Assembly: GCA_963811685.1 (NCBI GenBank)
Contig: CAWESK010000008.1
Location: forward strand, 1-64,000
Source of the DNA: CAIWHR01 sp963811685
Lineage (GTDB): Bacteria; Pseudomonadota; Gammaproteobacteria; Burkholderiales; Casimicrobiaceae
DNA length: 64,000 bases
Direction of reading: 5' to 3'
Part shown: positions 1-10,344 of the stretch, in pieces
Numbering within the stretch: the stretch's first letter is position 1
How the letters are laid out: every line of letters begins with the position of its first letter
Position numbers and translations under genes: made by a program
Notes under the pieces: generated by a model
Database searches by the model: none
The model's input: only the letters and a program-made list of their open reading frames with translations
Told to the model about the DNA's origin: nothing

Positions 1-468
1 TTCACGCCCGCTGACTCGACGTCGGGAAGCCTCGTCTACAACGTTGGCGCGGTCGTGGTCTCGAAGTCGATCGTGCGGCAGACGCTGACGGCGATTGCGC
101 TTGGCGGCCAATACTACGGAACCGCGGTGGTCGTGCATTCCGGATGCCGGACGCCCGCGAACAACGGGACGGTGTTGACGGATTTCGACGCCCTGGTCGC
201 GCAGAACACGAGCGGCGGTTTCCAGCTCGATTTCACCTACGCGGGCAGCGAGAGCTGCACGTTCGCCGGCATCTACGCCCAGCAGGGGCTGTTGTTCCGC
301 GTCCCGGCGACCTACGTCTGCAAGAACGGGACGACGACAACGCTCAACACGACGGCCACGATCTACGAGATGAAGTCGACCTCGATCGGCCTCGAAGGCC
401 GCTGGACCGTCGCGGATTCCGGCGACGGGTGCCAGGAAGACGGCAAGTTCGCGACCGTGTTTCCCTGA
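1..468 (+). CDS. hypothetical protein, N-terminus outside window
   Basis: The reading frame is open from the first base, so the protein is cut off at the window edge; the visible part is about 155 residues and ends at a TGA at 466-468. I do not recognise a family. It is rich in Thr, Gly and Ala, has four cysteines spaced through the C-terminal half (for example around SGCRTP, ESCTFAG, YVCKNG and DGCQED), and reads like a secreted or periplasmic beta-rich domain. It converges with the RNA methyltransferase gene, with only four bases between the two stops. A GTG at 55 is an internal start candidate, but the frame upstream is equally coding-like. Confidence 0.55.
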   Translation, partial: FTPADSTSGSLVYNVGAVVVSKSIVRQTLTAIALGGQYYGTAVVVHSGCRTPANNGTVLTDFDALVAQNTSGGFQLDFTYAGSESCTFAGIYAQQGLLFRVPATYVCKNGTTTTLNTTATIYEMKSTSIGLEGRWTVADSGDGCQEDGKFATVFP

Positions 469-472
469 CGTT

Positions 473-1265
473 TCAAGCCGGCCGCGCAGCGCGGCGACGC
501 ACGCATTCGAACAGGCAGACCGCCGCCGCCACGGCGGCGTTGAGCGATTCCATCCCGCCCGGCATCGGGATCGTCACTCGCTGCGTCGCCTGTGCCGCGA
601 GCGCCGGATCGAGGCCGGCGCCTTCGTTGCCGACCGCGATCGCGATGCGTCCATCGACGCGCGCGTCATACAGGCTCGCGCCTCCCGCCGCGACGAGCGC
701 AAGGATCTCGCCGCCGTCCGCACGATATCCCGCTCGCCCAGGCGGCGAGGTCGGTGTCCTCGAAAATGTCGAGGCAGAAGTGCGCGCCCTGCCCGGCGCG
801 CAGCACCTTGGGCGACCAGGCGAACGCGCAGCGCTTCGACATCCACACCTGGCGTACCCCTGCCGCCGCCGCCGAGCGCAGCATCGAGCCGACATTGCCG
901 GGATCCTGGATGTCGTCGAGCAGCAGGCAGAAGTCCGCCGCTGCCGCGGGCTGCGGACGCAGCGCCGGGACCACGGCGAGCATCCCGACGTCAGCCGGCA
1001 GCACGGCGAGCTCGGACAGCAGCTTCGACGTGACGACGACGACGCGATCATCGTAGCGCGACGCGAGCGTCCGCACGCCGGGGCGCGCGAGCGCCTCGTC
1101 GCTGACGACGATCGTTTCCGGAGCGCCATGACGCTGCGCGTACGCGGCGACGAGATGCTCGCCTTCGAGCACGCACTTGCCGGCCTTGCGCCGGTCGCGT
1201 GACGAAGCGACCAGCCGGACCGCTTCCTTGAGGCGCGGATTCTGGCGCGACGTGACGTTCTGCAT
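473..1265 (-). CDS. TrmH/SpoU-family RNA 2'-O-methyltransferase (single frameshift)
   Basis: A SPOUT-class methyltransferase that would transfer methyl from SAM to a ribose 2'-OH of rRNA or tRNA. The N-terminal half (start MQNVTSRQNPRLKE, ATG at 1265) carries the substrate-binding domain and the LLLDDIQDPGNVGSMLRSA motif. The C-terminal half, in another frame, carries the knot motifs NEGAGLDP and IPMPGGMESLNAAVAAA. The frames join near 729-731, where one extra base in a CCC run on the plus strand explains the shift; the span of 793 nt is a multiple of three plus one. It follows ftsB by 26 bases on the same strand. The target RNA is not determinable; the resemblance is to the YsgA/TrmH-like group, not the separate RlmB at 41653. 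Confidence 0.8.
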
Positions 1266-1291
1266 GCGCCGGCGATTCCGCGCGCCGCGTT

Positions 1292-1612
1292 TCAGCGCTT
1301 GTCCGCCGCCGGCGGCAGCGCCGCGCCCTTGGCGGGCGCCGCTTCCGACTGAAACTGGAAGAACACCTCATCGGAGCGGACCATGCCGAGCTCCGAGCGC
1401 GCGCGCTCCTCGATCGCTTCGGATCCGGTCTTCAAGTCGCGGACTTCGGCGTCGAGCGCATCGTTGCGCGCCTTCAGCGTCGCGTTCGCCGCCTGCCGCG
1501 TCTCCACTTGCCGGCCGAGCTCGCGCACCTGCAGCCAGCCGCCTTTGCCGAGCCACATCGGATACTGCAGCGCGGCGATCAGCAGGATGAAGATGAGCGC
1601 GAGCGTGCGCAC
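1292..1612 (-). CDS. ftsB: cell division protein FtsB
   Basis: A 106-residue bitopic protein. It has one N-terminal transmembrane helix (RTLALIFILLIAALQYPMW), then a coiled coil (about residues 30-65, LGRQVETRQAANATLKARND) and the conserved ERARSELGMVRSDEVFFQF segment typical of FtsB/DivIC. In the family it forms the FtsQLB complex that activates septal peptidoglycan synthesis. It lies 12 bases after eno, the usual betaproteobacterial order. The C-terminus is a short, low-complexity Ala/Pro/Lys tail. Confidence 0.93.
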   Translation of the reverse strand: MRTLALIFILLIAALQYPMWLGKGGWLQVRELGRQVETRQAANATLKARNDALDAEVRDLKTGSEAIEERARSELGMVRSDEVFFQFQSEAAPAKGAALPPAADKR

Positions 1613-1624
1613 GTCCGTTCTTCG

Positions 1625-2908
1625 CTATCGCAGCTGGAAGAACGCCGCGCGGCCGGGATACTCGGCGGCTTCGCCCAGATCCTCCTCGATGCGCAGCAAC
1701 TGGTTGTACTTGGCCATCCGGTCGGAACGCGACAGTGATCCCGTCTTGATCTGCCCCGCGTTGGCACCGACGGCAATGTCCGCGATCATGCTGTCTTCCG
1801 TCTCGCCGGAGCGGTGCGAGATGACCGCCGTGTAGCCGGCGCGGTTGGCCATCGTGATCGCCGAGAACGTTTCGGTCAGCGTCCCGATCTGGTTGATCTT
1901 GATGAGGACCGAGTTCGCCACGCCCTTCGCGATGCCCTGCTTCAGGATCTTCGTGTTGGTGACGAAGACGTCGTCGCCGACGATTTGCACTTTCTTGCCC
2001 AGCCGGTCGGTCAGGAGCTTCCAGCCGTCCCAGTCGTGCTCGGACATGCCGTCCTCGATGCTGATGATCGGATACTTGTCGCACCAGGTCGCCAGCACGT
2101 CGACCATCTGCGAGCGCGTGAGCTTGGTTCCTTCCGAAGCCAGGTTGTAGACTCCGTCCTCGTAGAACTCGCTGGCCGCGCAGTCGAGCGCGATGGCGAT
2201 GTCGGTGCCCGGCACGTAGCCGGCCTTGTCGATCGCCTCGACCAGCAGCTGCAGCGCGGCCTCGTTCGACGCGAGATCGGGCGCGAACCCGCCCTCGTCG
2301 CCGACGGTGGTCGGCATGCCCTTGGCATCGATGATCTTCTTGAGGGTGTGGAAGACCTCGGCACCGTAGCGCAGCGCCTCGCGAAACGACGGCGCGCCGA
2401 GCGGCACCAGCATGAATTCCTGCAGGTCGACCTTGTTGTTCGCATGCGCGCCGCCGTTGATCACGTTCATCAGCGGCACCGGCAGCTGCATCTCTCCCGC
2501 TCCGCCGAGATACCGGTAGAGCGGCAGCGAGGAATCGTCGGCGGCGGCCTTCGCGACCGCGCACGAGACCGCCAGGATCGCGTTGGCGCCAAGGCGCGCC
2601 TTGTTGTCCGTGCCGTCGAGCTCGATCATCGTCTTGTCGATGAACGATTGCTCCGTCGCGTCGAGGCCGAGGATCGCCTCGCAGATCTCGGTGTTGACGT
2701 TCTCGACCGCCTTCAGCACGCCCTTGCCGAAGTAGCGCGCCGCATCGCCGTCGCGGAGCTCCACCGCCTCCTTCGACCCTGTCGATGCGCCCGAGGGGAC
2801 CGCGGCGCGCCCGGACACGCCCGACTCGAGGACGACGTCGGCCTCGATCGTGGGGTTGCCGCGCGAATCGAGGATTTCGCGGGCGATGACGTCGACGATG
2901 GCGCTCAT
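1625..2908 (-). CDS. eno: enolase
   Basis: Full-length 427-residue phosphopyruvate hydratase, interconverting 2-phosphoglycerate and phosphoenolpyruvate in glycolysis/gluconeogenesis. The N-terminus (IVDVIAREILDSRGNPTIE), the Mg-binding barrel (VGDEGGFAPDL, ISIEDGMSEHDWDGW), the enolase signature SVLIKINQIGTLTE with the catalytic Lys, and ISHRSGETED are all present. A strong ribosome site (GAGGGG) sits about 10 bases before the ATG at 2908. It lies between kdsA and ftsB. Confidence 0.98.
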   Translation of the reverse strand: MSAIVDVIAREILDSRGNPTIEADVVLESGVSGRAAVPSGASTGSKEAVELRDGDAARYFGKGVLKAVENVNTEICEAILGLDATEQSFIDKTMIELDGTDNKARLGANAILAVSCAVAKAAADDSSLPLYRYLGGAGEMQLPVPLMNVINGGAHANNKVDLQEFMLVPLGAPSFREALRYGAEVFHTLKKIIDAKGMPTTVGDEGGFAPDLASNEAALQLLVEAIDKAGYVPGTDIAIALDCAASEFYEDGVYNLASEGTKLTRSQMVDVLATWCDKYPIISIEDGMSEHDWDGWKLLTDRLGKKVQIVGDDVFVTNTKILKQGIAKGVANSVLIKINQIGTLTETFSAITMANRAGYTAVISHRSGETEDSMIADIAVGANAGQIKTGSLSRSDRMAKYNQLLRIEEDLGEAAEYPGRAAFFQLR

Positions 2909-2971
2909 TGTGGATTCCCCTCTTGTTGGTATGTTTTCAGTCGATCGAATGCATTCGCTGCCGCAACCGAT

Positions 2972-3826
2972 TCAGCGCGCCGCGGCCGTCATCATCGCGT
3001 TCTCCGGGAATCCCGCGCGCTTCACCGCCGCGTCGAGGTCGCGCAACGTTTCCAGCAGCGCCTTCATCTTTCCGAGCGGCCACGCGTTCGGGCCGTCGGA
3101 CAATGCCTTCGACGGATCGGGATGCGTCTCCATGAAGATGCCGGCAACGCCCGCCGCCACCGCGGCGCGCGCCAGCACCGGCACGAACTCGCGCTGTCCG
3201 CCGCTCGACGCTCCCTGGCCGCCCGGCAATTGCACCGAATGCGTCGCGTCGAACACGACCGGGCAACCCGTCTCGCGCATGATCGCGAGCGAGCGCATGT
3301 CGGACACGAGATTGTGGTAGCCGAACGACGCCCCGCGCTCGCAGACCATGATGTTGTCGGTGCCGCTTGCGCCTCGTGCCTTGGCGACGACCTGCTTCAT
3401 GTCCTCGGGCGCGAGGAACTGTCCCTTCTTGATGTTGACCGGCTTGCCCGCGCGCGCAACCGCCTCGATGAAGTCGGTCTGCCGGCAGAGGAACGCCGGC
3501 GTCTGCAGCACGTCGACGACCGCCGCGGCATCGGCGATCTCCTCGATCGTGTGCACGTCGGTCAGCACCGGCACGCCGATTTGCCGCTTCACCTCGGCCA
3601 ATACGCGCAAGCCCTCCGCCATGCCCGGGCCGCGAAACGATGCCGCCGAGCTGCGGTTCGCCTTGTCGTACGACGACTTGAAGATGAACGGGATGGAGAG
3701 CGCGCCGCACATCTCGCGCAGCTTGCCGGCGACGTCGACCTGCAGCTCCTCGGACTCGACCACGCACGGCCCCGCAATGAGAAAGAGCGGCGCTTCGAGG
3801 GCCGCTTCGAAACCGCACAATTTCAT
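2972..3826 (-). CDS. kdsA: 3-deoxy-D-manno-octulosonate-8-phosphate synthase
   Basis: A 284-residue class I aldolase-fold enzyme condensing PEP with arabinose 5-phosphate to KDO-8-phosphate, the committed step to the LPS inner-core sugar KDO. Motifs include LIAGPCVVES near the N-terminus, FKSSYDKANRSS, TDVHTIEE and the GGQGASSGGQREFVPVLARA region, plus the C-terminal METHPDPSKALSDGPN. It starts 13 bases after the pyrG stop and is followed 63 bases later by eno, so it is probably cotranscribed. Presence of KDO synthesis implies a Gram-negative outer membrane. Confidence 0.97.
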   Translation of the reverse strand: MKLCGFEAALEAPLFLIAGPCVVESEELQVDVAGKLREMCGALSIPFIFKSSYDKANRSSAASFRGPGMAEGLRVLAEVKRQIGVPVLTDVHTIEEIADAAAVVDVLQTPAFLCRQTDFIEAVARAGKPVNIKKGQFLAPEDMKQVVAKARGASGTDNIMVCERGASFGYHNLVSDMRSLAIMRETGCPVVFDATHSVQLPGGQGASSGGQREFVPVLARAAVAAGVAGIFMETHPDPSKALSDGPNAWPLGKMKALLETLRDLDAAVKRAGFPENAMMTAAAR

Positions 3827-3839
3827 GGAATGGACCGCG

Positions 3840-5528
3840 TCAGATCGACGCGACCAGCTCGGCGACGGCGTCGGTCGCGCCGTGCGCGTGCGCTCGCCGG
3901 TGCTGCTGGTCGATCGCGGCCTTGATGAAACCGATGAACAGCGGATGGCCGCGGCGCGGATTCGACGTGAACTCGGGGTGGAACTGGCAGCCGAAGAACC
4001 ACGGATGCTGCGGCAGCTCGATCATTTCGCACAGGTCGCCCGCGGCGTCGCTCTTCGCCCGCGCGCCCACGACGAGCCCGGCGGACTCGAGGCGCGGCAG
4101 ATAGTGATTGTTGACCTCGTAGCGATGGCGGTGCCGCTCGGCGACCGTCGTCGATCCGTAGATGCGGTGGGCGAGCGAGCCCGGGACGACCTCGCACGGC
4201 TGCGCGCCGAGCCGCATCGTCCCGCCGAGATCGGAGCTCGTCGTGCGCTTCTCGATCGAGCCGTCGCGGTTCTGCCATTCGGTGATCAGCGCGACCACCG
4301 GATGCGGCGTCGCCGCGTCGAACTCGGTGCTGTTGGCGTCCGCGAGGCTCGCCTTGTGCCGCGCATATTCGATGACCGCGAGCTGCATGCCGAGGCAGAT
4401 GCCGAGATACGGAATGCCGTTCTCGCGCGCGTAGCGGATCGCCTTGATCTTGCCTTCCACGCCGCGCTTGCCAAAACCACCCGGCACGAGGATCGCGTCC
4501 ATCGCGGCAAGGCTCTCCACGCCGTCGCGTTCCACGACCTCGGAATCGACGTAGTGGATCTGGACCTTGCTGCGGGTGTGGATGCCGGCATGCGTCAGCG
4601 CTTCCGAGAGCGACTTGTACGATTCCGTCAGGTCGACGTACTTGCCGACCATCGCGATGTTGACCGTGTGCTCCGGGTGCTCGAGGCCGTCGACGAGCTT
4701 GGTCCACGTCGACAGATCCGTCGGCGGCGGCTGGATCTCGAGCTTCTTGCAAACGATCGCGTCGAGGCCTTCGGCGTGCAGCGCGGCGGGAATCTTGTAG
4801 ATCGAATCGGCATCGAGCGCCGGGATGACGGCCTCGGGCGCGACGTTGGTGAAGAGCGCGATCTTGCGCCGGTCGCCGTCCGGCAGCGGCCGGTCGGCGC
4901 GGCAAAGAATGACGTCCGGCTGGATGCCGATCTCGCGCAATTCCTTGACCGAGTGCTGCGTGGGCTTGGTCTTCATCTCGCCGGCGGTGGCGATAAAGGG
5001 CACCAGCGTCAGATGGATGTAGCAGACGTTCTCGCGACCGTTCGTGATCCCCATCTGCCGGATCGCTTCCAGGAACGGCAGCGACTCGATGTCGCCGACG
5101 GTGCCGCCCACTTCGACGACGGCGACTTCGGCATCGCCCGCGCCCGCGGTGATCCAGCTCTTGATCTCGTCGGTGATGTGCGGGATCACCTGCACGGTGC
5201 CGCCGAGGTAATCGCCGCGGCGCTCCTTGCGGATCACGCTCTCGTAGATCTGGCCGGTCGTGAAGTTGTTGCGCTTGCTCATCTTCACGTCGACGAAGCG
5301 CTCGTAGTGGCCGAGGTCGAGGTCGGTCTCGGCGCCGTCTTCGGTGACGAACACCTCGCCGTGCTGGAACGGACTCATCGTTCCAGGATCGACGTTGATG
5401 TACGGGTCGAGCTTGAGATTGGTGACGCGGACGCCGCGGGAGGCGAGGATCGCGGCCAGCGACGCGGCGGCGATGCCCTTCCCCAGCGAGGAAACGACAC
5501 CACCGGTCACGAACACGAACTTGGGCAT
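3840..5528 (-). CDS. pyrG: CTP synthase
   Basis: A 562-residue glutamine-dependent CTP synthase (UTP + ATP + glutamine to CTP). The N-terminal amidoligase domain opens with KFVFVTGGVVSSLGKGIAA (P-loop). The C-terminal class I glutaminase domain has the nucleophile loop LGICLGMQLAVIEY and the His/Glu pair in CQFHPEFTSNP. The length is slightly above the usual ~545 residues because of an Ala/His-rich tail. It is the first gene of a pyrG-kdsA-eno-ftsB-methyltransferase run; a sigma70-like promoter lies just upstream. Confidence 0.98.
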   Translation of the reverse strand: MPKFVFVTGGVVSSLGKGIAAASLAAILASRGVRVTNLKLDPYINVDPGTMSPFQHGEVFVTEDGAETDLDLGHYERFVDVKMSKRNNFTTGQIYESVIRKERRGDYLGGTVQVIPHITDEIKSWITAGAGDAEVAVVEVGGTVGDIESLPFLEAIRQMGITNGRENVCYIHLTLVPFIATAGEMKTKPTQHSVKELREIGIQPDVILCRADRPLPDGDRRKIALFTNVAPEAVIPALDADSIYKIPAALHAEGLDAIVCKKLEIQPPPTDLSTWTKLVDGLEHPEHTVNIAMVGKYVDLTESYKSLSEALTHAGIHTRSKVQIHYVDSEVVERDGVESLAAMDAILVPGGFGKRGVEGKIKAIRYARENGIPYLGICLGMQLAVIEYARHKASLADANSTEFDAATPHPVVALITEWQNRDGSIEKRTTSSDLGGTMRLGAQPCEVVPGSLAHRIYGSTTVAERHRHRYEVNNHYLPRLESAGLVVGARAKSDAAGDLCEMIELPQHPWFFGCQFHPEFTSNPRRGHPLFIGFIKAAIDQQHRRAHAHGATDAVAELVASI

Positions 5529-5554
5529 GGGAGCCTAAGGGGCCGGAAATTGGC

Positions 5555-5583
5555 ATTTTACAGGAATGCCCACGGCGCGCCAA
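5555..5583 (-). promoter_or_regulatory. sigma70-like promoter of pyrG operon
   Basis: On the minus strand TTGGCG (5578-5583) and TAAAAT (5555-5560) are separated by exactly 17 bases, predicting transcription start about 20 bases before the pyrG ATG. The -35 lies inside a perfect 7-bp inverted repeat GGCGCGC-(TTG)-GCGCGCC (5574-5590) downstream of gltX. That hairpin has no T run, so it is at best a weak terminator. Confidence 0.5.
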
Positions 5584-5612
5584 GCGCGCCCCGTTTGCCG
5601 GAGACTACCGCA

Positions 5613-7016
5613 TCACTCCGCGCGAGCGAGGCCCGCAGTCAGCCGCGCGCGCGTCGTTTCCCGGCCGAGCAGCGCGAGCACCGCGTCGATCGCTGGGGTC
5701 TGCGGCGTGCCGCACACCAGGATGCGCAGCGGCATCATCACCTGCGGCGGCTTCAATCCGTGCTTGGTCGCGTTGTGCTTGATCGCGGCGCCGATCGACT
5801 CGCGCTTCCACTCGACGCCCTCGAAATCTGCGACCAGCTGAACGAGCGCGGCGCGATTGCCGTCGTTGACGAACTCGGCAAGCTTCTCCGGCGCCGGATG
5901 CGGAGTCGCATAGAAATAATGCGCCGCGTCGGCCGCCTCCACGAACGTCGTGGCGCGATCGCGCAGCAGCGCGGCGACCTCGGCGGCAGGCGGGCCGTGT
6001 GCCGGGTCCAGTCCCGCACGGCGGAGAAACGGCTCGAGCTCGCGTCCGAGCGTTTCGACAGGCGCGCGTTTCATGTGCTCGTGATTGAACCAGCGAAGCT
6101 TCGCGAGATCGAAGCGCGACGGCGAGGGATGGATGGCTTCGAGGCCGAACCATTCGACGAGCTCGTCGCGACTGAACACCTCGACGTCGCCATGCGACCA
6201 GCCGATCCGGGCGAGCGCGTTGATCACCGCTTCCGGCAGGAAGCCCTCGGACTCGTATTCGGTGACCGACACGGCCCCGTGGCGCTTCGACAGCTTGGTG
6301 CCGTCCTCGCCGAGCACCGTCGGCAGATGCGCGTACACGGGCAACGTCGCGCCCAGCGCGCGCAGGATGTTGATCTGGCGCGGGGTATTGTTGACGTGAT
6401 CGTCGCCGCGGATGACGTGCGAGATGCGCATGTCGAGATCGTCGACGACCACGCAGAAGTTGTAGGTCGGCGTTCCGTCCGAGCGCGCGATGACGAGATC
6501 GTCGAGCTCGGCGTTGGCGTACTCGATGACGCCTTTCACCGCGTCGTCCCAGGCGACGACGCCGTCGTCGGGATTGCGAAAGCGCACGACCGGCGCGACT
6601 CCCGCCGGCGGGCTCTTGCCACGCGCATTCTCCGGGCGCCAGCGGCCGTCGTAGCGCGGCTTTTCCCCGCGCGCCATTTGCTCGGCGCGAAGCGCGTCGA
6701 GCTCCGCCGGTTGCATGTAGCAGTGATAGGCGAGCCCGCGCGCGAGCATGTCGGCGATGACGGCGCGATACCGGTCCATCCGCTGCATCTGATAGAACGG
6801 GCCCTCGTCGTAGTCGAGGCCGAGCCATGCCATCCCGTGAAGGATCGCGTCGATGGCGGCCGGCGTCGAGCGCTCGACGTCGGTGTCCTCGATGCGCAGG
6901 ATGAACGTGCCCTGGTGATGGCGCGCGAACGCCCAGGCGAAGAGCGCGGTGCGCGCGCCCCCGAGGTGCAGGAAGCCGGTGGGGCTGGGCGCGAAACGGG
7001 TGCGGACGGAGGCCAC
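5613..7016 (-). CDS. gltX: glutamate--tRNA ligase
   Basis: A 467-residue class I aminoacyl-tRNA synthetase charging tRNA-Glu. The HIGH-equivalent is in FAPSPTGFLHLGGARTALF and the KMSKS-equivalent in GTKLSKRHGAVSV. The C-terminal anticodon-binding helical domain is complete to ARLTAGLARAE. Its start lies 16 bases after the stop of the transglutaminase gene, so it could be cotranscribed with the Anbu cluster even though it is functionally unrelated. Confidence 0.97.
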   Translation of the reverse strand: MASVRTRFAPSPTGFLHLGGARTALFAWAFARHHQGTFILRIEDTDVERSTPAAIDAILHGMAWLGLDYDEGPFYQMQRMDRYRAVIADMLARGLAYHCYMQPAELDALRAEQMARGEKPRYDGRWRPENARGKSPPAGVAPVVRFRNPDDGVVAWDDAVKGVIEYANAELDDLVIARSDGTPTYNFCVVVDDLDMRISHVIRGDDHVNNTPRQINILRALGATLPVYAHLPTVLGEDGTKLSKRHGAVSVTEYESEGFLPEAVINALARIGWSHGDVEVFSRDELVEWFGLEAIHPSPSRFDLAKLRWFNHEHMKRAPVETLGRELEPFLRRAGLDPAHGPPAAEVAALLRDRATTFVEAADAAHYFYATPHPAPEKLAEFVNDGNRAALVQLVADFEGVEWKRESIGAAIKHNATKHGLKPPQVMMPLRILVCGTPQTPAIDAVLALLGRETTRARLTAGLARAE

Positions 7017-7032
7017 GAAGAAGCGCAGCAGA

Positions 7033-10000
7033 CTACGGCCGCGCGTGCCAGCGCAGGTCGAGCGTCGTGGGCACCGCGGGATTGCGCGGCTCGTCGGCGA
7101 GCTTCATGCCGCCGGGCGTGTGGCCATGCGCCCAGAAGCGCGCGACGCGACGTGCCTCGGCTTCGTTGGCGTTGACGGGAAACGTGTCGTAGCTCCGCCC
7201 GCCCGGATGCACGACGTGATACGTGCAGCCGCCGAGCGAGCGCGCGGTCCAGGTGTCGACGAGATCGAACACGAGCGGCGCCTGCACGGGAATCGTCGGA
7301 TGCAGCGCGGAGGGCGGATTCCACGCGCGAAAGCGCACGCCGGCGACGAACTCGCCCGGCACGCCGGTGGAAACGAGCGGCAGCGCGCGGCCGTTGCAGG
7401 CGACGCGATGGCGCTCGCTCGTCATGCCGATGACCTTGACCTGCAGCCGCTCGACCGACGAATCGACATAGCGCGCGGTGCCCGTGCCGCTCACCTCCTC
7501 GCCCAGAACGTTCCACGGCTCGATCGCCTGGCGCAGCTCGATCGTCACGTTGTCGTAGGTGACGGTGCCGAAACGCGGGAACCTGAACTCGACGAACGGC
7601 GCGAACCATTCGCGGACGAACGGATAGCCGAAGGCGTCGAGGTCGGCGACGACGTCGTTGAGATCGGCTTCGACGAAGTGCGGCAGCAGCCAGCGGTCGT
7701 GCAGCGAAGTTCCCCAGCGCACCAGCCGGCCCTCGTAGGGCTGCTGCCAGAAGCGGGCAACCAGCGCGCGCAGCAGCAAAATCTGCACGGCGCTCATCCG
7801 TGCGTGCGGCGGCATCTCGAACGCGCGGAATTCGAGCAGCCCAAGGCGTCCCGTCGCCGTGTCCGGCGAGTAGAGCTTGTCGATCGAGAATTCGGAACGA
7901 TGCGTGTTGCCGGTCAGATCGGTAAGCAGATGACGCAGCAGGCGATCGACAAGCCAGGGCGACGCCGTCTCGCGACCGGCGTCATGTTTCTTCGTCAGCT
8001 GCTGGAACGCGATCTCGAGCTCGTAGAGGCGATCGTCGCGCGCCTCGTCGACGCGTGGCGCCTGGCTCGTCGGGCCGACGAACATCCCGGAGAACAGGTA
8101 CGACAGCGCCGGATGGTTCTGCCAGTAGGTGATGAGGCTGCGCAACAGGTCAGGGCGGCGGAGCAGCGGGCTGTCGGCGGGCGTGGCGCCGCCGAGCGTC
8201 ACGTGGTTGCCGCCGCCGGTGCCCATGTGCCGGCCGTCGAGCATGAACTTCTCGGTGCCGAGGCGGGACTGCCGCGCTTCCTCGTACAGCGTCTCCGTCG
8301 TCGCGATGAATTGCTCCCACGTCGACGCGGGATGGATGTTGACCTCGATCACGCCGGGATCCGGCGTCACGTTCAGCACCGTCACGCGCGGATCGCGCGG
8401 CGGCGTGTAGCCCTCGATCGCGACCGCGTGCCCGACCCGTCCAGCAACGCGCTCGACCGCACCGACCAGCACGAGATAGTCCTCGAGGCGCGTCAACGGC
8501 GGCATGAAGACGAAGACGTGCCCGTCGCGCATCTCGACGCAGAGCGCCGTCTTGACGACTTCGCGCGGCGCGACCGCGCTGCGATGCGCCTTGCGCCCGG
8601 TTATCGTTGCGGCAGGCGCATCCGTGCCCGGCAACTCGCCACGCGGCGCGAATGGGTCGACCGCCGGTTCCACGTCTTCGTCGGCCGGCAACACGTCGGG
8701 CAGCGAGGACAGCGGCAGCCGCAGGCCCAGCGGCGAATCGCCGCCCAGCGCATAGAGCCGTTCCCGCCGCAGCGGCCACGGGCTGCTCGTCCAATCGGGC
8801 GCGACGGCGCCATCGCGGGCGATCGCCTTCAACGGAAGAACAAAGCCGAGCGGCCGTTCGAGACCCTGTTGCAGCAAACGCGCGAGGCGCGCGCGCTCCG
8901 TCGGCTTCGACAGGTCCGCTTGCAGCGGATCGAGATTGGCGGGCAATGCAGATTCCGCGACGAGGAGCTTCGGCACGTCCTCGTAGGCGGTCATCACGTA
9001 CACCGGGTCGAGGCCGAGCTCGCCTGCAAGCTCGAGCGCGAAACGCTGCGCGGCGCCGATGTCGGCGTCTCCCTTGACGCGCGTGTCGGCGAGGAGCGCG
9101 GGATTGCGCCACAGCGCGACGCCATCGCCACGCCAGTAGACGCCGAGCGCCCAGCGCGGCAGCGGCTCGCCGGGGTACCACTTGCCCTGCCCCATGTGCA
9201 GAAAGCCGCCCGGCGCAAAGCGCTTGGCGAGGCGGCGCAGCAGGATCTCGGCCAGCTCGCGCTTTTTCGGCGACAGCGCCTCGTAATTCCATTCCGCGCC
9301 TTCCATGTCGTCGATCGACACGAACGTGGGCTCGCCGCCCTGCGTGAGACGGACGTCGTGCTTCGCGAGATCGACGTCGACGCGGTGTCCGAGCGCGTCG
9401 ATGTCGGCCCATTGCGCATCGGAATAGGGTTTCGTCACGCGGGGATCCTCGTGCACGCGCGTGACGCTCATCGCGAACGAGAAATCGACGTGGCACGGGT
9501 CGGTGAATCCAACGACTGGCGCGGCGTTGCCCGGATCCGCCGTGCAGGCAAGCGGGAGATGGCCCTCGCCCGCGAGCAGGCCCGACGTCGGATCGAGCCC
9601 GATCCAGCCGGCGCCCGGCAGGTAGGCCTCGGCCCAGGCGTGCAGGTCGGTGAAATCCTTCTCGGTGCCGGACGGGCCGTCCAGCGCCTTCACGTCGGCG
9701 GTGAGCTGGATCAGATAGCCCGATGCGAAGCGCGCCGCGATGCCGAGATGGCGCAGGATCTGCACGAGCATCCAGCCCGTGTCGCGGCAGGAGCCTTGCG
9801 CGCGCTCGAATGTTTCCTCGGGCGTTTGCACGCCAGGCTCCATGCGGACGAGATACCGGATCTCGTGCTGCAGCTGCCGGTTCAGACCGGACCAGCATGT
9901 CCACCGTCTTTTCGCCGGGACGCAGCGTCGCGCGAAACGCATCGAGCCAGGCGGCGAGCCGCGGACCCGCCGGCGCCGCGTCGAGAAACGGGATCAGCTC

Positions 10001-10336
10001 CTTGGCGAGCGCGGGCGCGTAATTGAAAGGATGGAACTCCGCATACGGCTCGATGAAGAAATCGAACGGGTTGACGACCGTCATGTCGGCGACGAGGTCG
10101 ACCGTGATGTCGAGGGACGTGGCCGGCTCGGGGAACACGAGCCGCGCGACCCAGTTTCCGTAGGGGTCCTGCTGCCAGTTGAGGAAGTTCTGTGCCGGAG
10201 CGACGTTCAGCGAATACCCCAGCACCGGCGTGCGGCAGTGCGGCGCGGGCCGCAGTCGTATTTCGTGCGGCGACAGCTTGACCGGCCGGTCGAAGCGGTA
10301 GGACGTCCGATGCTGCAGCGCGACGCGGATCGCCAT
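7033..10336 (-). CDS. large transglutaminase-like/DUF2126 protein (single frameshift)
   Basis: A protein of about 1100 residues in two frames. The start is MAIRVALQHRTSYRFDRPV (a transglutaminase N-terminal beta domain). A transglutaminase core follows with the catalytic Cys in AQGSCRDTGWMLVQ and the His/Asp in FTDLHAWAEAYLPGAGWIGLDP, then the long DUF2126 region ending in RSYDTFPVNANEAEARRVARF. The frames meet near 9887-9891 (the expected DMLVGLNRQLQ is interrupted by one extra base); the span is 3304 nt, a multiple of three plus one. In the family it accompanies Anbu, alpha-E and ATP-grasp proteins and is predicted to cut or cross-link peptides; the substrate is unknown. Confidence 0.87.
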
Positions 10337-10344
10337 CGCAGCCG

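Noticed and set aside
5574..5590. Hairpin after gltX as a strong terminator
   Set aside because: Perfect stem but no T run on the relevant strand, and it overlaps the proposed pyrG -35 box.
3348..7175. Very long plus-strand frame (1275 codons) opposite pyrG and gltX
   Set aside because: It is antisense to clear, conserved genes. Long shadow frames are expected at this G+C content, and its composition (Arg/His/Asp-rich, no motif) is not protein-like.
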